From assembly GCA_963693365.1 (NCBI GenBank), contig CAVNZM010000005.1, positions 4,774,001 through 4,838,000 on the forward strand: DNA of 64,000 nt. The letters are read 5' to 3'. This document shows, one piece after another, positions 17,624-28,265 of this stretch (position 1 is the stretch's first letter; each line of letters starts with the position of its first letter). This DNA is from Amoebidium appalachense (lineage: Eukaryota; Ichthyosporea). Position numbers and translations under genes: made by a program. Below the pieces are notes generated by a model that was given only the letters and a program-made list of their open reading frames with translations, had not been told where the DNA came from and made no database searches.

Positions 17624-17711
<88 letters not shown>
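17480..17711. repeat. Two long (CA)n arrays joined by a short unique island
   Basis: (CA)n at about 17481-17571, then a short unique stretch, a (CG)n run at about 17620-17630, and a second (CA)n to 17711. An A-run of about 30 follows at 17746-17775. Confidence 0.95.
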
Positions 17712-17712
<1 letters not shown>

Positions 17713-17744
17713 CCAGCTGATACCGAGTGTCCCAGGGGAGCCCG

Positions 17745-17776
<32 letters not shown>

Positions 17777-19229
17777 GGGGAACCCCAACTAATTGATTTC
17801 TCTTAGTCTTTATGGTGTCTCGTAAAGAAAGTAAACCCTGATATACAATCATCACCCGACATCTATGTACGTGATCATGATATACCGCTGAGGGGATATT
17901 CCGAGCAAAAACCCCCCATACCTGAGACTGGTCTCTCTTTGCCTCGAGTAAACAGCGTAAACCCCCATATATATATGTCACCGCAACAACTTGTGGAAAT
18001 AATGATTTTCTTGGACACAGATCTGCAAATGACGACTTTGATAATCATAGACCCGAGAAACCTCTAAATTGTTTTCTCATAAGTTATCACTCGGAACTCT
18101 TCCAGTGTCTCCCCACACGCTGAAGTTTAGGGGTTTCAAGCAGAACGGCGTACCGTGGCACAGTGGTCCGTCCCAGTCCGCCAGAGCGCCAGTGACCCCG
18201 CGATAAAATTCCCAGGCTGCCGCATGATCGGGCCTCGAGCTCAGCTTTAATATTATACCGTCCTGAATTTATCTCCCTCTCCCTCCTCCCCCCCCCCCCC
18301 CCCCCCCCCCCCTTCTTCTCCTAATCCCCGGCTCTCCCCACCCTTTACCCCTCACACCCCTCCCCCCTCCCCCCTTCCCCTCCCCCCTCCCCCCCCCCCC
18401 CCCCCCCCCCCCCAACACACACACACACACACAACCCTGCTCCCTATTGCCCCGCTTCTACCACCCACCTACCTGCTACCACAGGTGATTCTGACTTGTT
18501 AACTTTGTGAGGACTATTTCAAAAGTGGTGGTGGTGGTGGTGGTTGTAATTGGTTGGTTGGGTTGGTGGGTGGGGGGGGGGGGGGGGGGGGGGGGGGGGG
18601 AGGAGGGAGGGGATGGGGGGGATGGGGGGGGAAGGGTGGGTGGGTGGGTGGTGGTGGTGGGGGAGGAAGGGAGGGGGAGGGGGGGTTTGATGGGGGGGGG
18701 GCGGAGTTCGGCAAGTAGGGGCAAGGAAGGACCCCCTGAGAGGGTCGTACGGGAATGTAAATTAAATATGGTCGTTGAATTTATGAACTGTGTCTTTTTT
18801 ATCTTCAAAACGAAAACATTCTATATGAAGGAGTCCGAAGGAAAAATATTGGAAAAGGGACCAGCTAAAATACACATGCTGTTTACATGTAGAGGATTTA
18901 GGATTCGGTCGACTGCACATGCACGGGCAGACCTTTTCATCCACGCCCACCCACACACGCACTCAATTTCTCGCAACAAACTATTAACTCCCGCAAACAC
19001 ACACACACACACACACACGTGTTTCACGATGGACCCTACTTGCACCGTTCATACTCGTCCACTCCACTCTACACATGCGTGCACACACTCATACCCACTC
19101 GGTGTGCAAACACACACAGAGACACACTCATATCCACACACACACACACACACACACATGCACCGACACATTTGCATTCACACACACACACACACACAAC
19201 ACACACACACACACATACACACACACACG

Positions 19230-19296
<67 letters not shown>

Positions 19297-19311
19297 GTGC
19301 ACACGCACACA

Positions 19312-19356
<45 letters not shown>

Positions 19357-20068
19357 ATAGACTACTGCGGGACTGGGCTGCACAAGTGTGAAGCCGGCAC
19401 TGTGTGCAACAACAAGTTCACCAACAACCAAGCCTACGAGTGCATCATGGCCGAGAGGTTTTCGAATTCTACGTGTGAAAGTATGTCTTTAGGCAATCCT
19501 CAATCTTTACTCATTTGCATCCACCTTGCAAATGAATACCCTTTCTCTTGGGTGACCCTCACAGTCGACTAGTTACACATATCTCCTTCATCTATCCGCT
19601 CGCATGTGTACGCCTGCTCTTGTCCCCCCCCCCCCCCCTTCCCCCCCCTCTTCCCCCCCCCCCCCCTCCTCATTTATCCCCGACATGTCTTAATGCAAGT
19701 ATACCAAGACATAGGGACCTGCATGCATGCTTACCGGCAAGTCGCAAAAGCACTGTGAAATGCTGTACTGACATACACAGAAGGAATCCCGTAAAAACCT
19801 GCTGCAATCCCTATCTGTTCCCTCTTTTGTGTTGTTTGCAACTGGCAGTCTTGTCCATCTTTTGTTTCCCGCCTTTTGGGGCAAACGTGTTTTTTTTTTC
19901 AGTCACATTCCACTGTTTGTTTGTTTTCGAGCTCTTTTATCCTTTCGCAACAACACACACTGACATGTGCCGCACCCACCCACACACACCCACACACCGC
20001 ACGGACAAACACATGGCCTTCTCCCACCCTCCTTCCCTCCCTGTCCCCCCCCTCCCGCCTCCCTCCCC

Positions 20069-20119
<51 letters not shown>

Positions 20120-20147
20120 ACCCCCCCTCCCCCTCCTCAGGGCCCCT

Positions 20148-20181
<34 letters not shown>

Positions 20182-20656
20182 CCGCGGCGTGTCTCCGTCT
20201 CATCAGTACCGACGGCAAATGCAACTTCACCACCATCACATCCCGCAACCAGCAGAGTCTTATGGACTGTCGCATGGGGTGCCTCATAGACTACACCTCA
20301 AGCAACTGCAAGTATATCAGCTGGGAGTACTCCAAAAATGGTGTTGGTATTTGCAATTTTTACGCAAATTGCTCAAAGCCGGTCATTCCTGCTCCGTCGG
20401 TCGCTACCTATGAGGTTATAGGTGGGTGGGCACACTTCTCCCGTCCCCCTCCCCCCCCCCCCCCCCGCCAAAAAAAAAAAAAACGCGGGCCCTCTTCACC
20501 AACCTTCCTTCTCCCCCCCCCCCCCCCCCCCCCGTCTTATAAGCTTTTATTTTAAAACTCCTTTGGTGTATTCGTTTCTGCCTTTTGGCATTGTAACAGT
20601 TGGGAGTGCATTTGTACTTGGAACACCATTATGCCCGCCCACTTCCACCTCCTAAA

Positions 20657-20930
20657 CCCTCCTTCCCCTATATAGCGCTAAGACCTAGGCATATAACCTA
20701 CAAATCCCTATGGAGGTATCCTACAAATAAAATAATATAGTATTGGGCAGATTAGTGCATTTAGCTTGGTAGATACACTACAAATGCCTATGAGGATATA
20801 CTACAAATATCTCGGCAGATATACCGAAAATACCTATGGATTCAGACAACAAATAAATAAACAGATATGTTCTACAAGTTGTACATGCAGATATACAGCA
20901 GATACCTAGCCCGATAAACTGAAATTGCGT
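20657..20930. repeat. Degenerate intronic minisatellite
   Basis: Imperfect repeats of CTACAAAT-N-CCTATG-GAGG-type units, AT-rich, in the second intron of the EGF/Apple-like gene. At least four recognisable copies, much diverged. Confidence 0.5.
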
Positions 20931-21258
20931 TTTATGTGCAGACCAATGTGCATCCGGGTCGCACAAATGCCCCAGCGACCTGGGTTGCTCGCAGAGATAT
21001 CCCACCCCGGCCTATGAGTGCACTGAAGCAGATAAGGCAACACCTACAACCACCGACACATGCAATTTGCACAGTAAATTTTCAACCCCCCCCCCCAGTT
21101 TTTTTTTTGTTTAGCCCGTTTTCCCTTTCTGCTCATCTCTTGTTTCGGACTAGAATGTAGAATAGGGTTGCAAATTCACATGGGTAAAGATCTTGAGGAA
21201 CAACGAGGGAGCATGGGATATGCCGAATGATGGGATCCCCGTGGGGCCGGGCAGGCAA

Positions 21259-21315
<57 letters not shown>

Positions 21316-22446
21316 GTAGAGTGAAGCGGAAAGGGAACCCTCAAAAAGTGTGGCTCTCTCCATAAATGTCCGTTTTATACGGATTTTACCCTGTGTCTGT
21401 TGTTTTGGCTTTAGTTTCTGCTATTGGGATCTTGTGGGCTTTGCCAGGAAGAAAAAGCGGAGTGAGCGTGCGGGATAGCCAATAATCCCCCCCCCCCCCC
21501 CCCCCCCCCCCCCCACCACCACCACCACCACCACCACACACAGTTGGAGCTGGTCTTCGTCTCAACATCTCAGACAAGGCCTGCCAGGGAACCCCCCTGA
21601 CCCACCCGACCATATCGGGCACCATCACCGGCATTCCCCTTAGACTCTGTCGGGGTCGCTGTATTGAAACCCCTGGCTGCAAATTCATCAGCTACACACC
21701 CCGGCAGCGGAATTTCGGCCTGTGCACGATGTGGGCGAATTGCACGAACCCCGTTGTAAGAGCGGATGGAACAAACATCTATGAGGTTATTGGTAGGTCC
21801 AAAAAAATCCTCCCCCCCCCCCCCCCCCCCTCCCCCTCTCCAAAAAAAAAAAAAAAATCCATGTGAACCCCTCCCCACCAACCCCAACTCTACCCCAAGG
21901 CCCTAGCCCCAAATATATTTGCCATTTCGTAAATTTCAGTCCAACGGTTTATTTCATTGTCTTCCTATCAACTTCTTGCTGTCTTGTGTGCTTCACTAGA
22001 TAGGCGTATCCAGACTTTCTTTCTTGCCTTGCCCCCGACTCCTCCCCTCCCCTTTCTCCTTCCCCCCCCCCCCCCCCTTTTTTTTTTCCCCAGAAAACCC
22101 CGAAGCCTTAAAGCCAGAAACAAAACAAAAACCGAAACGCAAAAGGAAGGAAAAGAAGTAGGTGACTTAGAATTCCTCTCGGCTGATGTATGTCACTAAT
22201 AGTGTGCTATTCTCAGAGCAGCCAAGTCACCTGCAAAAACGACATAAATTATAATTTTTATTAATGTACAATGCATTGTGGTTCCAGAAATCCAGTATCA
22301 AAATAACCGGAACTTTCGCCTTTCAGACTACTGCAAATCCGGACTGTACACCTGCACGGCCAGCCAGCGCTGCACACAACGGTATTTTGGCAACCAGGCA
22401 CATGACTGTGTGTGGGATCTGACCCCGACAAATAACACGTGCTCAG

Positions 22447-22456
22447 GTGTGTACAC

Positions 22457-22487
<31 letters not shown>

Positions 22488-22488
22488 C

Positions 22489-22535
<47 letters not shown>

Positions 22536-22634
22536 TGTGTGTGTGTGCTGTGTGTGTGTGTGTGTGTGCCTGTGTGTGTGTGTGTGTGCCTGTGTGCGCT
22601 AGTGTGTGCGTGTGTGCGTGTGTGTGTGTGCCTG

Positions 22635-22701
<67 letters not shown>

Positions 22702-22707
22702 TGTGTC
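22447..22707. repeat. (GT)n array starting at a splice donor
   Basis: The intron after exon 22327-22446 is almost entirely GT repeat. The donor gtgtgt is itself part of the array. The acceptor is ttaaaatcag at 22717. Confidence 0.9.
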
Positions 22708-24062
22708 TTAAAATCAGCCACTGACGTGTGCACAAAAAATACAGTTCCCATGGGATTCCGTCTGATTGCGCCAACCGGCACATGCAACAACACTGCTCTG
22801 ACGACATACACCGGCTACAACGTGCGTAATTGCCGCACGGCGTGCCGAACCTACTCCTCCAATCAGTGCAAGTTTTTCACATTGAATCACGTGAGAGGTG
22901 GGAGCGTGGGAAATTGCGCCCTTAATGCCACGTGCAGTTTGGTACCGGCGACCAATGAGGTCAGGGCCTACGAGATGATTGGTGAGTGTGCTCTGGGTTT
23001 TAAAATTCTAATCAAAAAGATTAAATTTTAGAAACCGCGATGCTACTATGTTCAATCTGGGTTTTTGTAACCATACAGAAGTCCCATCAAGAAAAAAAGA
23101 GACTTGAATATTTCCATCTGCACCTAGAACCATTGATCAGGGAGAATGTAGCTGCTTTTTTCGGTCATTATCATAACATAAGTTTTTAAGTGATTATATC
23201 CAGCGGAATTCCCTACGAAACCACAATGACGGTCCACTTCTATATATTTCATCCATTCCCCATACTAAAACCAACTTTTTTTTTGTCCCACAATCAGACG
23301 TGTGTGCAAGTGGTATTCACACGTGCCGCAACGAGGACCAGTGCTACAATGAGTTTGAGTGCGGGTGGAGTGAAAGCATGGCAAGCAACAGCACCTGTGC
23401 AGGTAGAACATCCACCCCCCCCCCCCCCCCCTCCCTGTTCTCCACGTCTTCCCCCCCCCCCCCCCCCCAACCACCACGTGCACCACCCCCATGAGAAGCA
23501 GCAGCCCCCGGCGCAGGAATCTCCTTGGTTTTTCGGGCTCATGTTATGGGTTTCCGCATTGTTTGTCCGTTTCTTTCTATTTCTCTCTACCCACTAAGTA
23601 TATAGATACAACCCCCCCTCTCCCCAGCCCCTTCTTCCCCCCCCCCCCCTCCCCTCGCCTCCCCCCCCCCCCCCCCCCTCCCCCCCTCCCTCCCCCCCCC
23701 CCCCCCCCTCCCCCCGCCACACCCCCATCCCCCCTTCCTCCCCTCTCGTCTCATTATCTCCCCTCAGGTCCGTTGCTTCCACACTTCGCCATTTCCATTC
23801 ACTCTACCCCCCGCCCCTCCCTTCCCTCTGGGCATCCAGCCTTCCCTTACAAGCGTTTCTGTATTGTGCTCTCTTTGGTTCTTCTTAGCCTATGGCTTTA
23901 CCGAGTTTGTCTACGTTATTCCACCTAAACCCCCCTCCTCCTCCCCCTCCCCCCCCTACCCCCCCCCCCCCCCCCCGGGAAAACAATCACTCGCAGCATA
24001 TTCGGGAGCCGTTCTTGTGGCCACCAATCGGAGCTGCACCACGGCCAACACAACCAGATCAA

Positions 24063-24066
24063 CTAC
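24063..24066. repeat. Target-site duplication, left copy (outer element)
   Basis: CTAC immediately left of the LTR, matched by CTAC at 40650-40653. It can be counted as five bases (ACTAC) if the terminal A of the LTR is shared. Confidence 0.8.
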
Positions 24067-24706
24067 TGAAAACCAGGGTGTGTATACACTAATACTATGC
24101 CCTAGTTAACATATGCAGGCTAGGAGAAGCACGTAAGTATAGAGGCAAGAAAGCGGGTGCTACAGCTAGTCTGACACCGCACGACTAGTGTAACGTTTAC
24201 TCGGACACACAGCCCCGCCCAAGTGACCCAAGTCTGGAATGTACCAGCCTTTTATAGTCCCTTGGTTTCCGCCGGTCCGGAGAGCACTGCTCGCATACTT
24301 TTGTAAGGCGACAGCCAATAGGCATGTGGCCCTACTTAAAATAAAGTACATGACATATACATGAGTACATGAGCTTCTCCTGGGTGATCATAATCTAGCT
24401 TCAAGTTATACTACAGTGCTACATGTGTATGTCTAGTGCCCAATAAAGTGTATACGGCACACAGTGTGTGCCGTACACCTAAGATACATGCTGGCAAAGT
24501 GTTCACGTTCTTTGCATCGCTCCTAACTGCATACTTAATGTGCAGAGTAACTGCCCTAATAAGGAATACAGCTAAAAGTGATGCAGCCGATTGGTAGCTG
24601 CTTCCGAGGCTCTATTCCAGCCTCTGGCGAGAAGACACAAAGGCACGTAGACTGGTTGTGGGGGAACAGCACGGTGTGCACGTGAATGTACACAACCATG
24701 TCTACA
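24067..24706 (-). repeat. 3' LTR of outer element
   Basis: 640 bp, TG...CA. Contains a 23-bp inverted repeat (24453-24475, 11-bp arms TACGGCACACA). Differs from the 5' LTR at 24452 (A versus C at 40395). Confidence 0.95.
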
Positions 24707-24775
24707 CCCCCCCCTCCCTAGGGGCAGCGAAGGGCAACTGCACCGAGTGCCCACATGCCATGCCCTTAAGGGGGA

Positions 24776-25691
24776 TCAACCTTTACGTCTGCGTTTGCGC
24801 ACATGCTGTTGGGTGTCCTTGCGCTGATTTTTGATTGGCTCCTCACTGGGGGGCCGAATCACTTGCTGCAAATAATCAGCTAAGGCATCCGAGGCCGACT
24901 CAGACAAGTTTGCATGTGACTCCCACGAATCATCGGTGGCCTTAAACCCCTTCCAGCGAACTTTGTAGAGGGCGCGACCATTTTCCCATTTATGGTCAAT
25001 AATCTTGGCCACTTCCGCGGTCACAGCGTCACCTGCCACACGGGACTCAGGTAGTGGGGTAGGAGGTCCATCCGTGCGGGGTACATAGGGTTTAAGGAAA
25101 CGAGCGTGCGAACGCTCCACATCCTGTGTCCCCACCCGCTGAATATCGTAGGTAAGTGGCGCGACTTTGCGCAAAACCCGGTAGGGCCCCACCCACTTGT
25201 CCCGTAGGCTAGCAGCCTCATACAGCTGGTTACCATCACCATCAACCACCTTCTTGTTGTTAAGGGTGTTGTCGAGCTTGAGCACCAAATCTGCCAAATC
25301 GGGAACAGGCCGCGCCTTCTGATTGGCTGATTTGCGGTGCCGATCTTGCTCGGTAACCATACGTGCACGAACCACATCGCGCGCATAGGTCAATCGCTCC
25401 CAGAGTGCATACCGCTACTCCTTAGTGGCGCCGCTGTACTCGGGGCCCAGTTTCTCCACAAAGGGGTCACGGGGGTCCCGGCCATACAAAAGGAAGAAAG
25501 GACTGTCGCCCAGTGCGGAGTGCATAGCCGTGTGGTAGGCAAACAGCACCTGGGGCAAAAACGTGTCCCACTCCGTTAACTTATCTGTAGCCACTTGCGC
25601 AAGAATACTTCACTCTTAAGGGTGCGATTGAACCGTTCAACCAGCCCATTTGTCTGGGGGGAGTAGGGTGACGCGAGGATCTGGCGACTAG
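24776..25691 (-). pseudogene. Outer element integrase 3' part and chromodomain
   Basis: Continuation of the integrase cut at 25691. It opens with [24 protein letters not shown], carrying the catalytic Glu of the DDE core. A frame break lies near 25590-25620, and an in-frame TAG falls shortly before RYALWERLTYARDVV. From 25393 the frame is open for 205 codons. It includes the integrase C-terminal module (KWVGPYRVLRKVAPLTYDI) and a chromodomain (AKIIDHKWENGRALYKVRWKGF...DSWE), ending in a basic RKRRRKG tail at 24776. Chromodomains of such elements bind modified histones and bias integration to heterochromatin. Confidence 0.85.
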
Positions 25692-26468
25692 TGTTATGTC
25701 TCCGCGGCGAGCATTCGTGTCAATCGATCGATTCAGATCTATTCAGATCTATTTGCTTTATTTACAATTCGTCGGTGCCGGCTCATCCAGTCAGATGTCG
25801 GCGTTTGCTGATGAATGAGCCAATCATAAATGTTATATCTGCTTTTCCAATCGGATGATCGAATACAATTACATATGTTCGGTTACTTGGAAACGAACTA
25901 CAGTGAGACTCGCGTGAGTGGACACTTATGGCCTCTTCTGTGTTGATTGGAACACGTAAATGCTGCGGCCATAGAGAACGAATAACTAACAAGCAGGTTG
26001 TGAGTGATTGGGGAGTCTCATATTCGACCAGTCATGTTGAGGGCATCCCGGTAAAGTCCAGCTGCAATGAGTGGTCGTTGTAAACCTGCAGTTACACATG
26101 TGAGAGAGACAGCACTCCGAAAGGTAACTGGTAACCAAAGTCACAAACAGGAAAAGTACTGGTACCTGTTTATTTGGAGTATATTTCGGGGCTGTGTAAG
26201 TCATAAGTCATGCAGCAGTAAAGATTATATATGAGTGTTAGAACCGGCAAGAGACCAAGTAGTCACACACAGTAATTACTAGCCCTGTACTAATCTGTAA
26301 TATGATTGGTCGGCTAGGGAGTTGTGTAATTGGTCAAGTAATCTTGTCCGGGTCGACCATCCGTATATAAACGCACGCATCGATCCTCTGAAATCCAGTT
26401 CAGAGTGAACCCCGTTTACACTCATACACATACATTTTACACTGAAGTGTCCGTGAGGATACTTTACA
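25692..26468 (+). repeat. 5' LTR of inner element
   Basis: 777 bp. Contains a tandem ATTCAGATCT pair near the start and TATATAAA at 26364-26371, about 30 bases before GTTCAGAGTG, a plausible transcription start. Confidence 0.95.
26364..26371 (+). promoter_or_regulatory. TATA box in inner 5' LTR
   Basis: TATATAAA, repeated at 33431-33438 in the 3' LTR. The position is right for a U3/R boundary roughly 70 bases before the LTR end. Confidence 0.6.
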
Positions 26469-26532
26469 AGCTACACCAATCCAATTGCTATATTGCAAAA
26501 CTTCCGTCTCGGCTGTTGCTTTCGCCCCCAAC

Positions 26533-27930
26533 ATGGAGCCGGAACCCCCCTTTTCGCCGGTCGCGGGGCTGAGTGCAACCTTCGCCCAAGCTCTTGTTTT
26601 TGGCCCCCTCGGCAAGCTCAAGGATGTCACCGTCGGCAAGTTCACCCAGTGGCGCGGCCAAGTTATGGACCCGCAGGATGAAATAGACCCGGAGTTTCTC
26701 GACGCTCTGCCCCCCAGTTTGATGGAGTGGCAAGACCCCATTGTGATGGATGAAGTGTTCTACGACGCCCCTGCGGCCAAGGCTTTTCAGGTTCCTGAAG
26801 TGTGTGCTGCGGCTGCGGCTATGATGGAGAAGCTTAAGATTCCTCAGCTCTCCAAGGCTGATAACGTGTTTGAATGGTACCGTCTCATCGATCGCATCGC
26901 CAAGCTGTCCCCCGACACTCCCCTGGCCCAGTGGCAAGTTATGATTCTGCAGAGTGTGAACCGGGCAAGTGGTGATCCTCGTGTGTTGGAGATGGCTACC
27001 CTCCTTGACGACTACATGGATCCTGAAAACGACAACAAGACGGTGCCGGTTCGTGCCCTCGGCATTGACGGCGAGGTGCGCTCGGAGGATTCTCTTCTTC
27101 ACCTGGCCTCTCGGACACCACTGAAGACGACTCGCCCTATGCACAAGGGCAAGGGTGAGATTTTGCAGGTCGAAGTCGAATTGACGGCGTCTGAGTGGCT
27201 GCTGTGTTTCATCGAGAACTACTGGCTGACCAACATTCGGCGTGAATCATATGAGACACAGATCCGGGCCCTCCGTTTCACTCCCACGTCGGATGCCACG
27301 GCTGCCAGTATTGGTGGCCAAGTGACGGCACACACCAACACGTTTCGCCGTCTGCTGGAGTTAGCTGGTTTGAACACCGACGTCAGCGGTCAAATGCAAC
27401 GTAGTTTATACAGGAATACGTTTGAGGCCGATGCGCAGTTGTGGGAAATAGCTCAGGCAAATGGCAAGCTTGATGAGGCTCAGTCGAAAATTATTAACAA
27501 GCTCGAGGGTCGTTTCGCTAGTCGGCAGGCGGCCAAGAAAGCGCAGGTCAATAGTGTTTCCACCCCAGGTAACAACGGTAGTGGTATTGGTGCTCCGGAG
27601 ATTGCTGCCCTGCAGGCTCAGATAGCTAGCTTATCGGCTCAGGTGGCTGCCTTCCAGGCTGCCGGTGGTAAGGCCAAAAATGACCGTCAACCCCGTCGCC
27701 CGGCTCCCTATCAGAAAAACGGCAAGCACGGTAGCCAACAGGGTAGTGAGAGACCAGTCGTGCCTATTTCAGAACGAGTTTGTTTCCATTGTACTGGGAT
27801 AGGGCATCAGAAACGGGATTGTCCCAACCGAAAATTGCCTAAGACCTTTCCCTCAGCCCCCGAAGGTATTAGGTGGAAAGATCATGCTCAGCAGGCGTCG
27901 GCTAAAATTTTGGCCGAGCGTCGGCGTTGA
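26533..27930 (+). CDS. Inner element Gag (capsid/nucleocapsid)
   Basis: 465 aa from ATG at 26533 (aacATGg). The structural polyprotein forms the particle that packages element RNA. The N-terminal half is helical and capsid-like, with segments such as EWLLCFIENYWLTNIRRESYE. A stretch at 27590-27660 (IAALQAQIASLSAQVAAFQA) looks like a coiled coil. A basic, Gln/Asn/Pro-rich linker leads to one zinc knuckle, C-F-H-C-x4-H-x4-C (CFHCTGIGHQKRDC, near 27781), that would bind RNA. The stop is TGA followed by CGG, a context known to favour readthrough. The same frame stays open for about 110 codons after it, towards pol. Confidence 0.88.
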   Translation: MEPEPPFSPVAGLSATFAQALVFGPLGKLKDVTVGKFTQWRGQVMDPQDEIDPEFLDALPPSLMEWQDPIVMDEVFYDAPAAKAFQVPEVCAAAAAMMEKLKIPQLSKADNVFEWYRLIDRIAKLSPDTPLAQWQVMILQSVNRASGDPRVLEMATLLDDYMDPENDNKTVPVRALGIDGEVRSEDSLLHLASRTPLKTTRPMHKGKGEILQVEVELTASEWLLCFIENYWLTNIRRESYETQIRALRFTPTSDATAASIGGQVTAHTNTFRRLLELAGLNTDVSGQMQRSLYRNTFEADAQLWEIAQANGKLDEAQSKIINKLEGRFASRQAAKKAQVNSVSTPGNNGSGIGAPEIAALQAQIASLSAQVAAFQAAGGKAKNDRQPRRPAPYQKNGKHGSQQGSERPVVPISERVCFHCTGIGHQKRDCPNRKLPKTFPSAPEGIRWKDHAQQASAKILAERRR

Positions 27931-28265
27931 CGGGGCGCTGAGAGTGGGGTAGAGTATATTGCAGTTGAGGCTATGTGCAGTGATAGTGAAATGTCTAAAA
28001 TCAACGTGTCTTGTTATACAGATACTGTTGAAGTAAATAAGACAATAAATCACTCACGGCCTGGTGCCGTAAATCAGTCAGTTAAAACTGCTGTGGTGCA
28101 ATTTACCCCCTCTCTCGTTGAGAATCAGCATGAAGCTAAGTCTTTCCCCCGTTCCCCCCTTTCCCCCCCTTTCCCCACACCCCCCACCCCCCCTTCCTCC
28201 CGTCCCCCCCTTTTCCCCTTCCCTCACCCCCTCCCCACCCCCCCCACCCCCCTCCCCCCCTTCCA
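27931..28265 (+). other. Gag-Pol linker with C/T-rich tract
   Basis: After the gag TGA the same frame stays open (CSDSEMSKINVSCYTDTVEV...) into a tract of CCCCCT-like units (28146-28262). Pol is in another frame that takes over within or before this tract. Whether the shift is programmed, mutational or a sequencing error cannot be told here. Confidence 0.6.

Noticed and set aside
18507-19391. 294-codon plus-strand frame before the EGF/Apple exons as a signal-peptide exon
   Set aside because: It begins in GGT and G-runs and ends in CA repeats. The short middle part (MVVEFMNCVFFIFK) has no splice context tying it to the exon at 19361.
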